Positions 1 to 9,358 of a DNA stretch of 64,000 nucleotides are shown here, in pieces. The position numbers and the translations under genes are program-made. The notes under the pieces are model-generated. The model was not told where the DNA came from. It was given only the letters and a program-made list of their open reading frames with translations, and searched no databases. Position 1 is the first letter of the stretch; every line of letters starts with the position of its first letter. The DNA comes from Gillisia sp. Hel1_33_143 (GTDB lineage Bacteria; Bacteroidota; Bacteroidia; Flavobacteriales; Flavobacteriaceae): positions 2,294,001 to 2,358,000 of the forward strand of contig NZ_LT629737.1 of assembly GCF_900104765.1 (NCBI RefSeq), read 5' to 3'.

Positions 1-1409
1 GTTATTGATACCGTGTAGCTACCCGGGGCTGTAAAAGTATGGGTTGGAGAAACTTCTGTAGAAGTAGAACCGTCTCCAAATTCCCATAGAAGACTATCAT
101 AGCTGCTAGTATTGGATAGTGTGAATTTAGTTTTAGCGCCTAAACAAAGATTTTCAACATCAAAATTGCTATTGAAAAGAGATTGAACAAAAGGAGGTAG
201 CCCTAATCTTAAATATCCACTTTTGATCTTAATACTGTTATGAGCGTAACTAACATTAGCACCGGTTGCTTCAGGATTATTAATAACAGATAGTGATTGA
301 TGGTCTTCTATAAAAACAGGATATCCTGCTCTATAGATCTTTCCATTTAACGCAAGCTGAAGTGCTCCGGCTACATTATTAGAAGTATTAATAGAGTATT
401 GAGAATTGGCTATGTCTGTTCTTGTGAGATCAAATTGAATTAAGGCGCTGTTCTGAAATACATCCCGGTTATCATAATTGTTGGCAGTAACATATAGTTT
501 CTTAGATTCCGAGGAAAATTCAATGCCGTAAGGAAAGGAGTTTGCCAAGATAAGGAGCTCATTAGATACAGTTCCACTTATATCATCAAAATTATACAAA
601 AATACTTTTCCGGTTTTTTTTCCTCCACCGGTTCTCGGACTTCCTAAAGAGGTGGACGAATAAGCTACTGCCAGCTTTTTACCATCGGGAGATATTTTTA
701 AATATCCTGGTGCAGTTACATTACCCTTGCTATCTTCATCAATTAAGGGATTTACATTATTATAAACTGTAGAAATTACTGGAGAACTTTCTACCCCTGC
801 CGAGCTAACTCTAAACGCGTAAAATTTATTTGTGAATTGTGTTACCACCCAGTATGAGATACAATCCCCAGCTATCACGGCAGATATTTTTTCTGAACTT
901 TTGTATTCGTTTTCTATTGGTTTTGAAGCATCATACGTAATAAGATGTATATTCTTTTTATCTGAAATTATTGCGCCTTTACCATTGTTCATCGACATGT
1001 CTATTTCAGAATAATGTATGCCTTCAATAGGATCGTTAGGTACTTCACTAATATCGGGTTTATCTACGGTAAAAATATAATATCTGCCAGGATTTCCTGG
1101 TCTTGGCACTATGATGGCAGATTGGGTGCTAGAGGCATTTCCTTTTAACGAAGAACCATTCTGCATAATTTCATTGGTTCTATCAAAAACCCGGGTACCA
1201 TCAGTATAAAATAATAAATTTCCATAGCTGTCTGAGATAGATGCAGATCCTTCTGAAGTTTGCAAACTACTATTAGATATAGATTCAACACCACTGTCGG
1301 TAAAATGAAGTCCGGCAGATTGTCCAAAATGCCAATATGCTGTCTCTTTTTGAGAAAAGCAAAGCATTGGTATGCTGAAAATAAATAGCGTTAATAAAAT
1401 GCTTTTCAT
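1..1409 (-). CDS. Secreted PKD-domain protein, probable type IX secretion cargo (3' end outside window)
   Basis: The reading frame runs from an ATG at 1409 to the window edge, about 469 residues, so the C-terminus is missing. It opens with a signal peptide (MKSILLTLFIFSIPMLCFSQ). This is followed by the WHFG...AGL(H)F start typical of large flavobacterial surface proteins whose first part resembles a WD40/beta-propeller. The last visible residues (SPTHTFTAPGSYTVSIT) are a classic PKD-domain strand pair. Proteins of this build normally end in a type B T9SS sorting domain (gliding-motility C-terminal domain), but that part lies outside the window, so T9SS export is inferred. Probably an extracellular or surface adhesin-like protein. 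No clear -7 box was found upstream. Confidence 0.8.
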   Translation of the reverse strand, partial: MKSILLTLFIFSIPMLCFSQKETAYWHFGQSAGLHFTDSGVESISNSSLQTSEGSASISDSYGNLLFYTDGTRVFDRTNEIMQNGSSLKGNASSTQSAIIVPRPGNPGRYYIFTVDKPDISEVPNDPIEGIHYSEIDMSMNNGKGAIISDKKNIHLITYDASKPIENEYKSSEKISAVIAGDCISYWVVTQFTNKFYAFRVSSAGVESSPVISTVYNNVNPLIDEDSKGNVTAPGYLKISPDGKKLAVAYSSTSLGSPRTGGGKKTGKVFLYNFDDISGTVSNELLILANSFPYGIEFSSESKKLYVTANNYDNRDVFQNSALIQFDLTRTDIANSQYSINTSNNVAGALQLALNGKIYRAGYPVFIEDHQSLSVINNPEATGANVSYAHNSIKIKSGYLRLGLPPFVQSLFNSNFDVENLCLGAKTKFTLSNTSSYDSLLWEFGDGSTSTEVSPTHTFTAPGSYTVSI

Positions 1410-1673
1410 AATGGTTAAAGCTATGAAAAATAGCTATGAACTTTAAATTTTTTCTTAAAGTAAAGATGAATGTTCAAAAATTAATGGATTGAAGCAAATA
1501 GTTCTAAAAAAGGAAGAAGTATTAAAGAGGACCTTGATTTTAAAATTTATATAAGTTATATGCTCATTAGATCAAATTAAGATCTACCATTCTTTGCTTT
1601 TTAAGCAAATTCAGAAATATCTTCAGGTAGCACTAAGCCTTAAAAATCCATCTAATTCTATCTATAGTATTAA

Positions 1674-2510
1674 TTATAGATCTCTTTTTTTCAATAGTTT
1701 ATAAGACATGAATACAAAAAGTCCTGTCCATGCAATTACAATTAGAATTTGATACCAATGTACCCCATAATCCTTATCAAGTTCAGAGCCTATTTGAGAG
1801 GCTGCAGTTTTTATAACATTTAATCTGGATATTGGTTCTACAACAAGATTACTCATTGATTCTAAGGGGAAGAATTGAGCAATGGAATCTGCCACATCAG
1901 AATCTCTAAAAATTTTCCATTTTAAAACCCCATATGCTATGCTCTCTGCGATCCACCATATAAATAAAAATCCTAAAGCGAATGCAGATCTTTTTATAAG
2001 TATTCCCAAGAACATACAAAATGAGAAAAAGCCTACCAGTTTTACAAAATAGCCCAATAAGTATTCAAGATCTGAGAATACTATTGAAAGCTCTGTATAA
2101 TCTGAAAATGAATATCCTAGAATTAAGGATACGATAAACAGAAATAGGGTAGAGACGAGTGAAAAAAGTACTACAGTTATAAATTTAGATAGAACAAATT
2201 CCTTTTTACTAAGACCATCAATTAAGTTCTGTTTTAAAGTTCTATTGCTATATTCATTAGACATCATAGAAACAATTACAATGGCCAGAAACAATTTTAA
2301 TAGGGCTGCGATATAACTATTAAAGTGCCATATAAATGGGAAATTAAATATTCCCTGATCTGCCAGTCTAAAATGGACATTTCCTAAATTGAATTCTATG
2401 GAAGCGATAAGAGCTATAAAGGTAATTAGGATAAAATATGTGGTAGTGAGGATCTTAGCAGACCGACTATATTTTAGTTTGTGGAGTTCTATATTTAAAA
2501 GTCGTAACAT
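1674..2510 (-). CDS. ABC transporter permease, ABC-2 type
   Basis: A 278-residue polytopic membrane protein with about six hydrophobic segments, built like ABC-2/ABC-type permeases of the NosY/CcmB-like exporter class. There is a short cytoplasmic start (MLRLLNIELHKLKYSRSAK), a first membrane span around residues 20-40, and a long extracytoplasmic loop. It begins 3 bp after the stop of the ATPase gene, so the two are one transcriptional unit and should form a homodimeric exporter with it. The substrate cannot be read from sequence. Similar flavobacterial pairs are annotated only as ABC transporters. Confidence 0.85.
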   Translation of the reverse strand: MLRLLNIELHKLKYSRSAKILTTTYFILITFIALIASIEFNLGNVHFRLADQGIFNFPFIWHFNSYIAALLKLFLAIVIVSMMSNEYSNRTLKQNLIDGLSKKEFVLSKFITVVLFSLVSTLFLFIVSLILGYSFSDYTELSIVFSDLEYLLGYFVKLVGFFSFCMFLGILIKRSAFALGFLFIWWIAESIAYGVLKWKIFRDSDVADSIAQFFPLESMSNLVVEPISRLNVIKTAASQIGSELDKDYGVHWYQILIVIAWTGLFVFMSYKLLKKRDL

Positions 2511-2513
2511 GTA

Positions 2514-3413
2514 CTAAGAATTTTCTTTTGTTAATTGAAGGAACTGCTCTTCCAAGCTTTCTTTTCTCTGATTGAGATAAGACAGGGTTAAGCCTTGGTC
2601 GAATATATATTTATTCATCATCTCTGCATCCATAGGTTCATTCAAAATGGCTGTTATTAGACCTTCTGTATTCGTAACTTTACCTATAGATGGATGTTTT
2701 GTAACGATTTCTTCTAAGTGTTGCATGTTTGCGGCTTTCAACTCAAAGAATCCAAAACTTGCATTCATTTCATCAACCCTTCCGCTATATAGTTTAACCC
2801 CTTTTCTAATTATAACCACGTGAGAACAAACCTTTTCTACTTCATCTAATAAATGAGATGCTAAAAGAATGGTTGTGCCGGTAGAAGCGATCTTTCTAAT
2901 GATCTCGCGAATTTGATGAATTCCTTGAGGATCTAATCCATTGGTTGGTTCATCAAGAATAAGTATTTCCGGATCGTTCAAGAGTGCAGATGCAATTGCT
3001 AACCGCTGCTTCATTCCCAAAGAAAAAGCTTTAAATTTGCTGTCTTTCCTTTCTAAGAGATCAACAATAGCTAATTTTTCTTCTATCTTAGCGGGGTCTA
3101 CACCTTTAATCTTACATACCAATGCCAAATTTTGAACAGCGGTCATATATGGATAGAAATTAGGATGTTCGATAATGGCTCCTACTTTCTTTAATGCTTC
3201 ATGAGTAGAATCTTTACCATCAAACCAAATGAATTCTCCACTAGTTTTATTAACAACGTTTAAGACCATTCCAAGGGTAGTAGATTTTCCACTTCCGTTT
3301 GGCCCCAAAATTCCATAAACATTACCTCTTTGAATTGTAAAGGAGAGATCGTTCACAGCGGTTAAAGCACCGTATTTTTTTGTGAGATGTTGTAGTGTTA
3401 GAATTGTATCCAA
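2514..3413 (-). CDS. ABC transporter ATP-binding protein
   Basis: A 299-residue ATPase subunit. Walker A is GPNGSGKST near residues 38-46, the signature is LGMKQRLAIA, and Walker B is LILDEPTNGLD. An H-loop histidine sits in LLASHLLDEV. The C-terminal 80 residues follow the accessory region common to ABC-2 exporter ATPases. The start is a TTG at 3413. No in-frame ATG lies near it, and the resulting N-terminus (MDTILTLQHLTKKYG) is what the family has. It is translated just before the permease (3 bp gap). A near-match to the -7 box (TTACTTTG) overlaps this start, so the transcription start is uncertain. Confidence 0.9.
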   Translation of the reverse strand: MDTILTLQHLTKKYGALTAVNDLSFTIQRGNVYGILGPNGSGKSTTLGMVLNVVNKTSGEFIWFDGKDSTHEALKKVGAIIEHPNFYPYMTAVQNLALVCKIKGVDPAKIEEKLAIVDLLERKDSKFKAFSLGMKQRLAIASALLNDPEILILDEPTNGLDPQGIHQIREIIRKIASTGTTILLASHLLDEVEKVCSHVVIIRKGVKLYSGRVDEMNASFGFFELKAANMQHLEEIVTKHPSIGKVTNTEGLITAILNEPMDAEMMNKYIFDQGLTLSYLNQRKESLEEQFLQLTKENS

Positions 3414-3482
3414 AGTAAACTTGATTTTAACATTTGACGACTAAGTTAACGTTTTGTTACAGCAGAAGTGAGGGAGAAATCT

Positions 3483-3490
3483 TATTTTTG
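3483..3490 (+). promoter_or_regulatory. Bacteroidota -7 promoter box
   Basis: TATTTTTG matches the TAnnTTTG consensus and ends 14 bases before the ATG at 3505. No convincing -33 TTTG lies at the usual distance. Confidence 0.5.
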
Positions 3491-3504
3491 GAAAAATCGG
3501 TTAC

Positions 3505-4566
3505 ATGGAAGAAAAATTAATGTCGAAGAAAAAGCCTTCATTTCCAGTGAATGAACGCTTTAATGCTTATCTCGCAAAATATAACAGAAATACCAAGATC
3601 CCTGTGTTTTATGATGATCTTCTAAGGTTTGCAGGCTGTGTTACTGTATATGATAGACATGACGAGGATACGCTTTGGGTACGATGTTATTATTCTGATA
3701 GTGAACGAAAAGAAATAGACGATTCTTTAAAACATGTGTATACCATTTTGCATTCCGATGGTAGTGATGATTCTTTAGAATCTTTAAATATTGATGCTAT
3801 AGACTATTGCACCTTCGGAAACTCAAAACCTTTCAGAATTAAAGTTCGAAATATTTTAAATGATAGTTTTACCTATTTCTACGTGAAAATGGCAGATTCT
3901 TCGAGGATATATGGCCTTGAAATAGAGCATATATTATCTCCGCACCGTATCAATTTTCTAGTTTATAAAGACACATTAATAGAAGAACACATTGCAGGAA
4001 TACCCGGAGATGTTTTTATAACAGATGAATTACCGCATTGCGATGATAGAGCAAAAACTCAAATAGCTAAGCAGTTCGTTAAATTTAATGAACGATGTAT
4101 GGTTAGGCTTCTAGGTGATATGCGAGCTTATAACTACGTAGTTATTCCTACCCACGATTTTGATCATGTGGAGTACACCATAAGAGCTATAGATTTTGAT
4201 CAACAATGTTTTGAAGGAAATCTAAAGGTTTACAGACCGCAATTCTTTAAAGAAAACTATAAGATGGTTCAACTTGTAGCAGAGAAGTTACAAGACGATT
4301 CTATAGAGCAATATAGAAGAGAGGAACGTTCTCTATTAGCCAAAAGGATGATTAACGCACATTCCAGATTTAAAGAGCTTATAAGATGCATGATTAATGA
4401 CCATGTTTCTACACCAGAGAATGTTAGAACTCTGAGAAAAGATCTATTCGTATTCACACGAGACGTAAAATTTAAACGAGCGAGAACTATGGGGCAAATC
4501 CTTAGAACTGCCTTAGAGTTTGTGCGTAGAAATTATGAAGATGTAAATATGAAAGTGCTAAGGTAA
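3505..4566 (+). CDS. Uncharacterised protein with kinase-like (APH/HipA-type) catalytic motifs
   Basis: I do not recognise this 353-residue protein by name. It has the ordered landmarks of a protein-kinase-like fold. A candidate ATP-binding Lys is K128 (FYVKMAD), with a candidate helix-C Glu (E139 or E141). A hinge-like stretch lies at 158-170 (LIEEHIAGIPGDV). A catalytic-loop-like D205-x4-N210 (GDMRAYN) follows, then an IDFD motif (D230/D232) that would bind metal. The C-terminal 100 residues are basic and helical. There is no signal peptide or membrane span, so it is probably cytoplasmic. It is a single gene with its own promoter box, convergent with the nucleoid-associated protein gene (1 bp apart). 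A second ATG at 3520 (MSKKK) is an alternative start. The kinase assignment is an inference from motifs only. Confidence 0.6.
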   Translation: MEEKLMSKKKPSFPVNERFNAYLAKYNRNTKIPVFYDDLLRFAGCVTVYDRHDEDTLWVRCYYSDSERKEIDDSLKHVYTILHSDGSDDSLESLNIDAIDYCTFGNSKPFRIKVRNILNDSFTYFYVKMADSSRIYGLEIEHILSPHRINFLVYKDTLIEEHIAGIPGDVFITDELPHCDDRAKTQIAKQFVKFNERCMVRLLGDMRAYNYVVIPTHDFDHVEYTIRAIDFDQQCFEGNLKVYRPQFFKENYKMVQLVAEKLQDDSIEQYRREERSLLAKRMINAHSRFKELIRCMINDHVSTPENVRTLRKDLFVFTRDVKFKRARTMGQILRTALEFVRRNYEDVNMKVLR

Positions 4567-4567
4567 C

Positions 4568-5626
4568 TTAGCTCTTTTCTTCTTTATTGAAATAAACCAG
4601 GTAATAATACATCTGCTTTTCTTCATCCCATCCCTTTTCTACAAACTTCTCTGCAGATTCCGGGTTTATGAAATCCATTCTAATCTGTATATGAGTATCA
4701 AGATTAATGGTATTCTTTATAGATTTTCTTGAAGCAGTTACAGCCGAGTTTGAGATTGGAAATTCTGTAAGGTCTTCAATTTTATATTTAGGAGCTTTCT
4801 CCGTTTTGTAGTTCTTAAATTCTGGAATAAGATCTGGATTATCTATTACAGAGTTTAGAAAGTTATCTTCATCAAAAGAGTCGTTTTTTGCAAAATAATC
4901 TACACTACGGTTCATGAACATAACCTCCTCTTTTTTATCTTCTGCTGGTAAAACAACATCTTTAGCAAAATTCTGACAGAATTTTAGGTACTTCTTAGTG
5001 TAGAAATTCTCATCTGCCAGTACATCTACTCCAAGAAAATTCTCTAACCAGTATTTTGTATCATATTTGTTAGAATCTACAGAAAGGATCTTATATCCTT
5101 CGTCTTTATTCTTATTGAAAATAAGTGCGCCTTTATCTAGTTTATTAAGGTTAATTCCTTGCTGAATGATCATTTCTAAAACACTTCCTTTTTCCTGAAA
5201 TTGTAAGAAATCATGCTTTAACTCAGATTTAAATATTCCTATAACCGAGGTCTTCTCATTATCTAAAAGCATATTTTCAAAATATACAATGTAAACCTCT
5301 CCACTTTTAATATGTGGATGTGCAGATTGTTCAAACAATAAAGTGTTTATCTTTTTAGAAACTTCATGCACAGATTCTGGATCTTCAAAGATCTTGTTGG
5401 CAAAATTATATAACTCGTTAAATTCTAGATCTGTCTCATGAAAGAACTGGTAATAGTTCTCTTCTTTTTCTCTAAAAGGCTTAAGAAAATATTCTTTTAT
5501 AAGTGGAGTGATCTCATCATTTAGTTGAAAAGGTTCTGCAGATAAAAAAATGTTTTCATTTCTACTTTTATTACCAACACGGTGAATAGAAAGAGATTCA
5601 ATTTGAGCGTTATATAAGTTGATCAT
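4568..5626 (-). CDS. Nucleoid-associated protein (NdpA/YejK family, 37-kDa type)
   Basis: 352 residues, close to the family's usual length, beginning MINLYNAQIESLSIHRVGNK, the typical start of nucleoid-associated 37-kDa proteins. The conserved core includes VYIVYFENM and the GALIFNK and YWLENFLGV segments. In E. coli the homologue YejK/NdpA associates with the nucleoid, and its biochemical role is unclear. The gene stands alone on the minus strand, with 118 bp to the next upstream gene. It ends tail to tail with the kinase-like gene. No sign of truncation. Confidence 0.85.
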   Translation of the reverse strand: MINLYNAQIESLSIHRVGNKSRNENIFLSAEPFQLNDEITPLIKEYFLKPFREKEENYYQFFHETDLEFNELYNFANKIFEDPESVHEVSKKINTLLFEQSAHPHIKSGEVYIVYFENMLLDNEKTSVIGIFKSELKHDFLQFQEKGSVLEMIIQQGINLNKLDKGALIFNKNKDEGYKILSVDSNKYDTKYWLENFLGVDVLADENFYTKKYLKFCQNFAKDVVLPAEDKKEEVMFMNRSVDYFAKNDSFDEDNFLNSVIDNPDLIPEFKNYKTEKAPKYKIEDLTEFPISNSAVTASRKSIKNTINLDTHIQIRMDFINPESAEKFVEKGWDEEKQMYYYLVYFNKEEKS

Positions 5627-5744
5627 TTTAGAGGTGTAAGTAGATGTTTAACGTGGAGGTTAAATGTCTTGCTAATAAAATAAATTAAAGGCTATGTTAA
5701 CAGCTATGTATCAAGTAACTTAAAGGTCTGAAGGTTTAAAATGA

Positions 5745-6257
5745 TTAATTCCAGTTATCGTCAAAAGGAAGGTCATCATAATCTTCAAGATCAAAATCAT
5801 CATCAAAATCATCGTCGTCAAACCCATCTTTTTCGGCTACAAATTCTTTATCTGGTGCCTCCATAGGTATTTGTCCATGAACGAACATTAGGTTTGGGTA
5901 ATCTCTTCCATCTTCGGGCTCTGCAATTTCAGCAAGTTCTATAAGAAAGGTCCACATGCTTAAAAAGTCGTACACGTATATAAGCTTGGTCTGAGATTCT
6001 GATACTACAGAATCTAAGGTTGTCTCGTTCATGAGGCGTATAGATCCTTCCTCGTCAGAAAGGTCGAATTGTGAGATCTCTTCCCCTTGGTTCCAGGTGT
6101 CATCACTTATATAAAAAGAGGCCATTTCTGAACCATCAAATCCAAAAGCATTGATTATGGAGTTATGGAAATCTTCCAAAGTACTTTCTTCTAAAAGTTC
6201 AATGTCTCTAAAAACATCCTCTTCAGCATCCAAAATAACTCTAAATCGATAAATCAT
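5745..6257 (-). CDS. Plasmid pRiA4b ORF-3-like family protein
   Basis: 170 residues starting MIYRFRVILD, with the family's pattern of a short ubiquitin-like/beta-rich fold (FHNSIINAFGFDGSEMASFYISDD, abbreviated here as the FHNSI...FDGSEMASF region). The C-terminal 30 residues are almost all Asp/Glu/Phe. The frame stays open upstream to 6278, but a perfect TAACTTTG promoter box covers 6280-6287, so transcription would begin near 6275 and the start at 6257 is the right one. The family was first noticed on a plasmid and beside transposons but is common in flavobacterial chromosomes. Its function is not known. Confidence 0.8.
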   Translation of the reverse strand: MIYRFRVILDAEEDVFRDIELLEESTLEDFHNSIINAFGFDGSEMASFYISDDTWNQGEEISQFDLSDEEGSIRLMNETTLDSVVSESQTKLIYVYDFLSMWTFLIELAEIAEPEDGRDYPNLMFVHGQIPMEAPDKEFVAEKDGFDDDDFDDDFDLEDYDDLPFDDNWN

Positions 6258-6279
6258 AATATTCTTTTTTTTGAGCACG

Positions 6280-6287
6280 CAAAGTTA
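6280..6287 (-). promoter_or_regulatory. Bacteroidota -7 promoter box
   Basis: TAACTTTG on the minus strand is a perfect TAnnTTTG. It overlaps the stop codon of the heme A synthase gene and fixes the start of the pRiA4b ORF-3-like gene at 6257. Confidence 0.6.
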
Positions 6288-7310
6288 CAAACTTTTAGCC
6301 TTTTTAGGGGCACGTAAAACCTCCAATAATATATAAAATTGAAACCCGAAAAGTAACGTAGCAATAACTAGATGTAAAGGTTGAGAAAGAACCGGAAAAT
6401 CTAGATAATACATTGCCATTCCGGTAAGAATTTCAGCAAATATCAAACCTATTATCCAGTTCATCTTATTGAAACCAAGTGATAATTTTTTATTTTGTCT
6501 CCAAAGTAATAGGTTTACTAATAAGATAAGTATAGAGAATGATCGATGAACGTAGAAGGTGAGCGATGGATTTTCTAACCATTGCTGATTGGTGCCATAA
6601 CCTAATAGTTTTATTTGCTCATCTATAAGTTGCCTTACCTGTGTACCAGAGGTTATCTGTATAAGCGTAAAAATTATGGCAAAAAACATCAAACTTTGAA
6701 ATGCTTTATTTTTAAATTTTGAAGACGTATTAAGTGTTGTTAATTGCATTAAATACAATAAAATTGCAACTATTACTAACGCCATAAGCATATGCACGGT
6801 GATCTTTACCGGAGAGAGTACAGAGTAAACAACTGTTGCGCCAAGCCAGGCTTGGAATCCCATTAAAAAGACGGTAAGCCATGATAATAATGTAATTCGC
6901 TTTTTGATCTTCCATTTTGAAAACGAGAGTGCTGCCATAATTAAGATCACAATTCCGGCAAGGGCCCCAGCAAGTCTATTGAGATACTCTACCCAAGTGT
7001 GCCAGGGATTGAAAATGGCATAATCATGTTTGGTATAGGTATTCCAATTAGAAGGGTTATAAGTATCACCCGATCTAAAATCTGTAGCAGCTACCTGTAG
7101 AGCTTCATCAACTATAATTACCTGACCTTTTTCGTAATCATGTTCTGATTTAAACTCAATTTCAGAAACCTCGGTAGGAGGAATATAATATCCAAAGCAT
7201 TTAGGCCAGTCTGGACAACCCATTCCAGATCCGGTCATTCTTACTAAAGCACCTGCAATAATTACAAGGTAGACTAAGGCGAGTGATAATTTTACTAATT
7301 TTCTATACAT
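6285..7310 (-). CDS. ctaA: Heme A synthase (COX15/CtaA family)
   Basis: A 341-residue polytopic membrane protein with about eight spans. It oxidises the C8 methyl of heme O to give heme A for cytochrome oxidases. Family marks are GSGMGCPDWPKCFG after the first span, the heme-ligand region HTWVEYLNRLAGALAG, and further His residues in membrane helices (TVHMLMA, YVHRSFS, QPLHLV). The long loop between residues 40 and 100 is typical of the Bacteroidota form. It starts at ATG 7310 and lies 44 bp after the CCA enzyme gene. A near -7 box (GATATTTG) sits just upstream, so it may have its own promoter. Confidence 0.92.
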   Translation of the reverse strand: MYRKLVKLSLALVYLVIIAGALVRMTGSGMGCPDWPKCFGYYIPPTEVSEIEFKSEHDYEKGQVIIVDEALQVAATDFRSGDTYNPSNWNTYTKHDYAIFNPWHTWVEYLNRLAGALAGIVILIMAALSFSKWKIKKRITLLSWLTVFLMGFQAWLGATVVYSVLSPVKITVHMLMALVIVAILLYLMQLTTLNTSSKFKNKAFQSLMFFAIIFTLIQITSGTQVRQLIDEQIKLLGYGTNQQWLENPSLTFYVHRSFSILILLVNLLLWRQNKKLSLGFNKMNWIIGLIFAEILTGMAMYYLDFPVLSQPLHLVIATLLFGFQFYILLEVLRAPKKAKSL

Positions 7311-7354
7311 TTCTTAGGGTATTATCAAATATCGAAACCAATATTTAAGTAAGA

Positions 7355-8782
7355 TCAAGCCTGCTTTAAGCCTAGTTCTTCTCCTTTTTTAAGCATGTAG
7401 TTTCTAGCAGCATCATAATCATTGGCAATTTCACCTTCTAGAATAGCTTCTTTTATAGCATCTTTAATCATCCCGATCTCTCGAGAAGGCTTAAGATTAA
7501 AAGTTTCCATGATCTCTTCCCCGGAAACAGGTGGCTGGAAATTCCTTACATGATCGCGCTCTTCAACCTCTCTTAATTTTATCCGAACCTTTTTAAAGTT
7601 ATTATGATACTTCTTAAATCTTTTTGGATTTTTGGTAGTAATATCTGCCTCACAAAGTGTCATAAGATCTTCTATCTCTTCCCCGGCATCAAAAACTAAC
7701 CTTCGTACTGCAGAGTCTGTAACTTTTTCATCTGCAATTACAATAGGTCGAGAACTCATAAGAACTAACTTCTGAACATACTTCATCTTCTCGTTTAATG
7801 GAAGTTTCATATGTTTAAAAAGCTTGTACACCATTTTCGCACCCACAAATTCATGTCCGTGAAAAGTCCATCCAATTTTCTTGTGAAATTTCTTTGTTGG
7901 AGCTTTTCCTATGTCATGTAATAAGGCAGCCCATCTAAGCCAAAGATTATTGGTATTTTCTGAAATATTATCAACAACTTCTAACGTATGCCAAAAGTTG
8001 TCTTTATGTTTTTGTCCTTCTATTTCTTCAATACCTTCCAAAGCAGTAAGCTGAGGCATAATAATAGGCAATAACGCTGTTTTATGAAGTAACGCAAATC
8101 CTATAGAAGGTTTTTCAGACATTAAAATTTTGTTGATCTCTACAACAATCCGTTCTCCAGAAATGATCTTTATTCTTTCTTTATTTCTAGTAATGGCTTC
8201 CAGAGATTCTGGTTCTATCCTAAAATTTAATTGAGTTGCAAAGCGTATAGCTCTCATCATTCTCAAAGGATCATCAGAATAAGTGATATCGGGATCTAGT
8301 GGAGTTCTTATCAGTTTGGTACTAAGATCTTCTAATCCGTTAAAGGGATCTAGGAGTTCTCCATAGTTATTTTCATTAAGACTTAAAGCCAGTGCATTAA
8401 TAGTGAAATCTCTTCTGTCCTGATCATCTTCCAAAGTTCCATCTTCTACCACCGGATTTCTACTCTCTAAATTGTAGCTCTCTTTCCTGGCACCAACAAA
8501 TTCAATTTCCATATCATAGGCATGAAGCATGGCGGTTCCATAATTCTTGAAGATCTGTACTTTAGGGTTATGGTCTAGTAAGGAGGAGACCTTTTTAGCT
8601 AGCTCTATACCACTTCCAACTGCAACTATATCTATATCCTTATGTTCACCGCGTTCCAGTAAAAGGTCTCTTACAAATCCGCCAATTACATAACTATCTA
8701 TTTGAAGCTCTGCAGTAGCCTGAGAAATTACTTTAAAGATGGGATGCTGAAGTGCTTGACTGTAATTCTTTTTATTGGGCAT
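7355..8782 (-). CDS. cca: CCA tRNA nucleotidyltransferase / poly(A) polymerase family, with HD domain
   Basis: 475 residues. The class II nucleotidyltransferase head has VIGGFVRDLLL (residues 32-42) and the metal-binding KDIDIV pair (D49, D51). The RRDFTINALAL and PLRMMRAIRFA motifs of tRNA CCA-adding enzymes follow. An HD phosphohydrolase-type domain comes next (LLHDIGKAPTKK), then a C-terminal RNA-binding region. It adds or repairs the 3' CCA of tRNAs. It is translated 3 bp after the threonylcarbamoyl-AMP synthase gene, so two tRNA-maturation enzymes are coupled. Confidence 0.92.
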   Translation of the reverse strand: MPNKKNYSQALQHPIFKVISQATAELQIDSYVIGGFVRDLLLERGEHKDIDIVAVGSGIELAKKVSSLLDHNPKVQIFKNYGTAMLHAYDMEIEFVGARKESYNLESRNPVVEDGTLEDDQDRRDFTINALALSLNENNYGELLDPFNGLEDLSTKLIRTPLDPDITYSDDPLRMMRAIRFATQLNFRIEPESLEAITRNKERIKIISGERIVVEINKILMSEKPSIGFALLHKTALLPIIMPQLTALEGIEEIEGQKHKDNFWHTLEVVDNISENTNNLWLRWAALLHDIGKAPTKKFHKKIGWTFHGHEFVGAKMVYKLFKHMKLPLNEKMKYVQKLVLMSSRPIVIADEKVTDSAVRRLVFDAGEEIEDLMTLCEADITTKNPKRFKKYHNNFKKVRIKLREVEERDHVRNFQPPVSGEEIMETFNLKPSREIGMIKDAIKEAILEGEIANDYDAARNYMLKKGEELGLKQA

Positions 8783-8785
8783 GTC

Positions 8786-9358
8786 TTATTTGCGTATCAC
8801 TTTTACAGATCTATCGTTTCCAAGCTTAATAATAGCCGATGGAGGACCTGAATTTTTAGAATGATGCAAATTTACTACATAGTCCACACCTTTTAAAATT
8901 TCAGGAGAAATTTGAGAAAAAGAATTAGGTGTTGGTCCTCCACTAATATTGGCAGAAGTGGAAACTATAGGTTTTCTAAATTGATAGATAAGCTGTTCAC
9001 AAAATTTATCTTTAGTAACTCTTATTCCCAAAGTATCGTCTGCTGCTACCAGATTATTCGCAACTCTTAAAGGATTGTCATATATTATTGTAGTTGGTTT
9101 TGAGGAATGCTCTATAATTGGATATGCTGCATCTGGCACCTGATCTACAAATTGCTCTAGCATTCTAAGGCTATTCACTAAACAGATCATCGCTTTACTA
9201 TCACTTCTTTTCTTAAGTTTATAGATCTTATCTACAGCTTCAGAATTTGTAGCATCGCAACCAATTCCCCATACGGTATCTGTTGGATAGAGTATAAGAC
9301 CTCCTTTTTTAAGAATTTCCAGACAAATCTCTATTTCCTGTTTGATGTTATTTTCCAT
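8786..9358 (-). CDS. tsaC: L-threonylcarbamoyladenylate synthase (Sua5/YciO/YrdC)
   Basis: 190 residues of the YrdC fold. It makes threonylcarbamoyl-AMP, the activated donor for t6A37 of ANN-decoding tRNAs. The N-terminal GGLILYPTDTVWGIGCDA segment and the C-terminal STSANISGGPTP and VIRK motifs are those of the family. It lacks the extra Sua5 C-terminal domain, so it is the short TsaC-type form. It overlaps the glycosyltransferase gene upstream by 11 bp and is followed after 3 bp by cca. Confidence 0.92.
   Translation of the reverse strand: MENNIKQEIEICLEILKKGGLILYPTDTVWGIGCDATNSEAVDKIYKLKKRSDSKAMICLVNSLRMLEQFVDQVPDAAYPIIEHSSKPTTIIYDNPLRVANNLVAADDTLGIRVTKDKFCEQLIYQFRKPIVSTSANISGGPTPNSFSQISPEILKGVDYVVNLHHSKNSGPPSAIIKLGNDRSVKVIRK

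Noticed and set aside
1593-1609. Hairpin TTTGCTT-TTT-AAGCAAA as terminator of the ABC operon
   Set aside because: Seven-base stem, 65 bp after the stop and no T tract on the minus strand; too weak to call.
6258-6278. Upstream start for the pRiA4b ORF-3-like gene (seven extra residues)
   Set aside because: A perfect -7 box at 6280-6287 puts the transcription start at about 6275, downstream of that codon.
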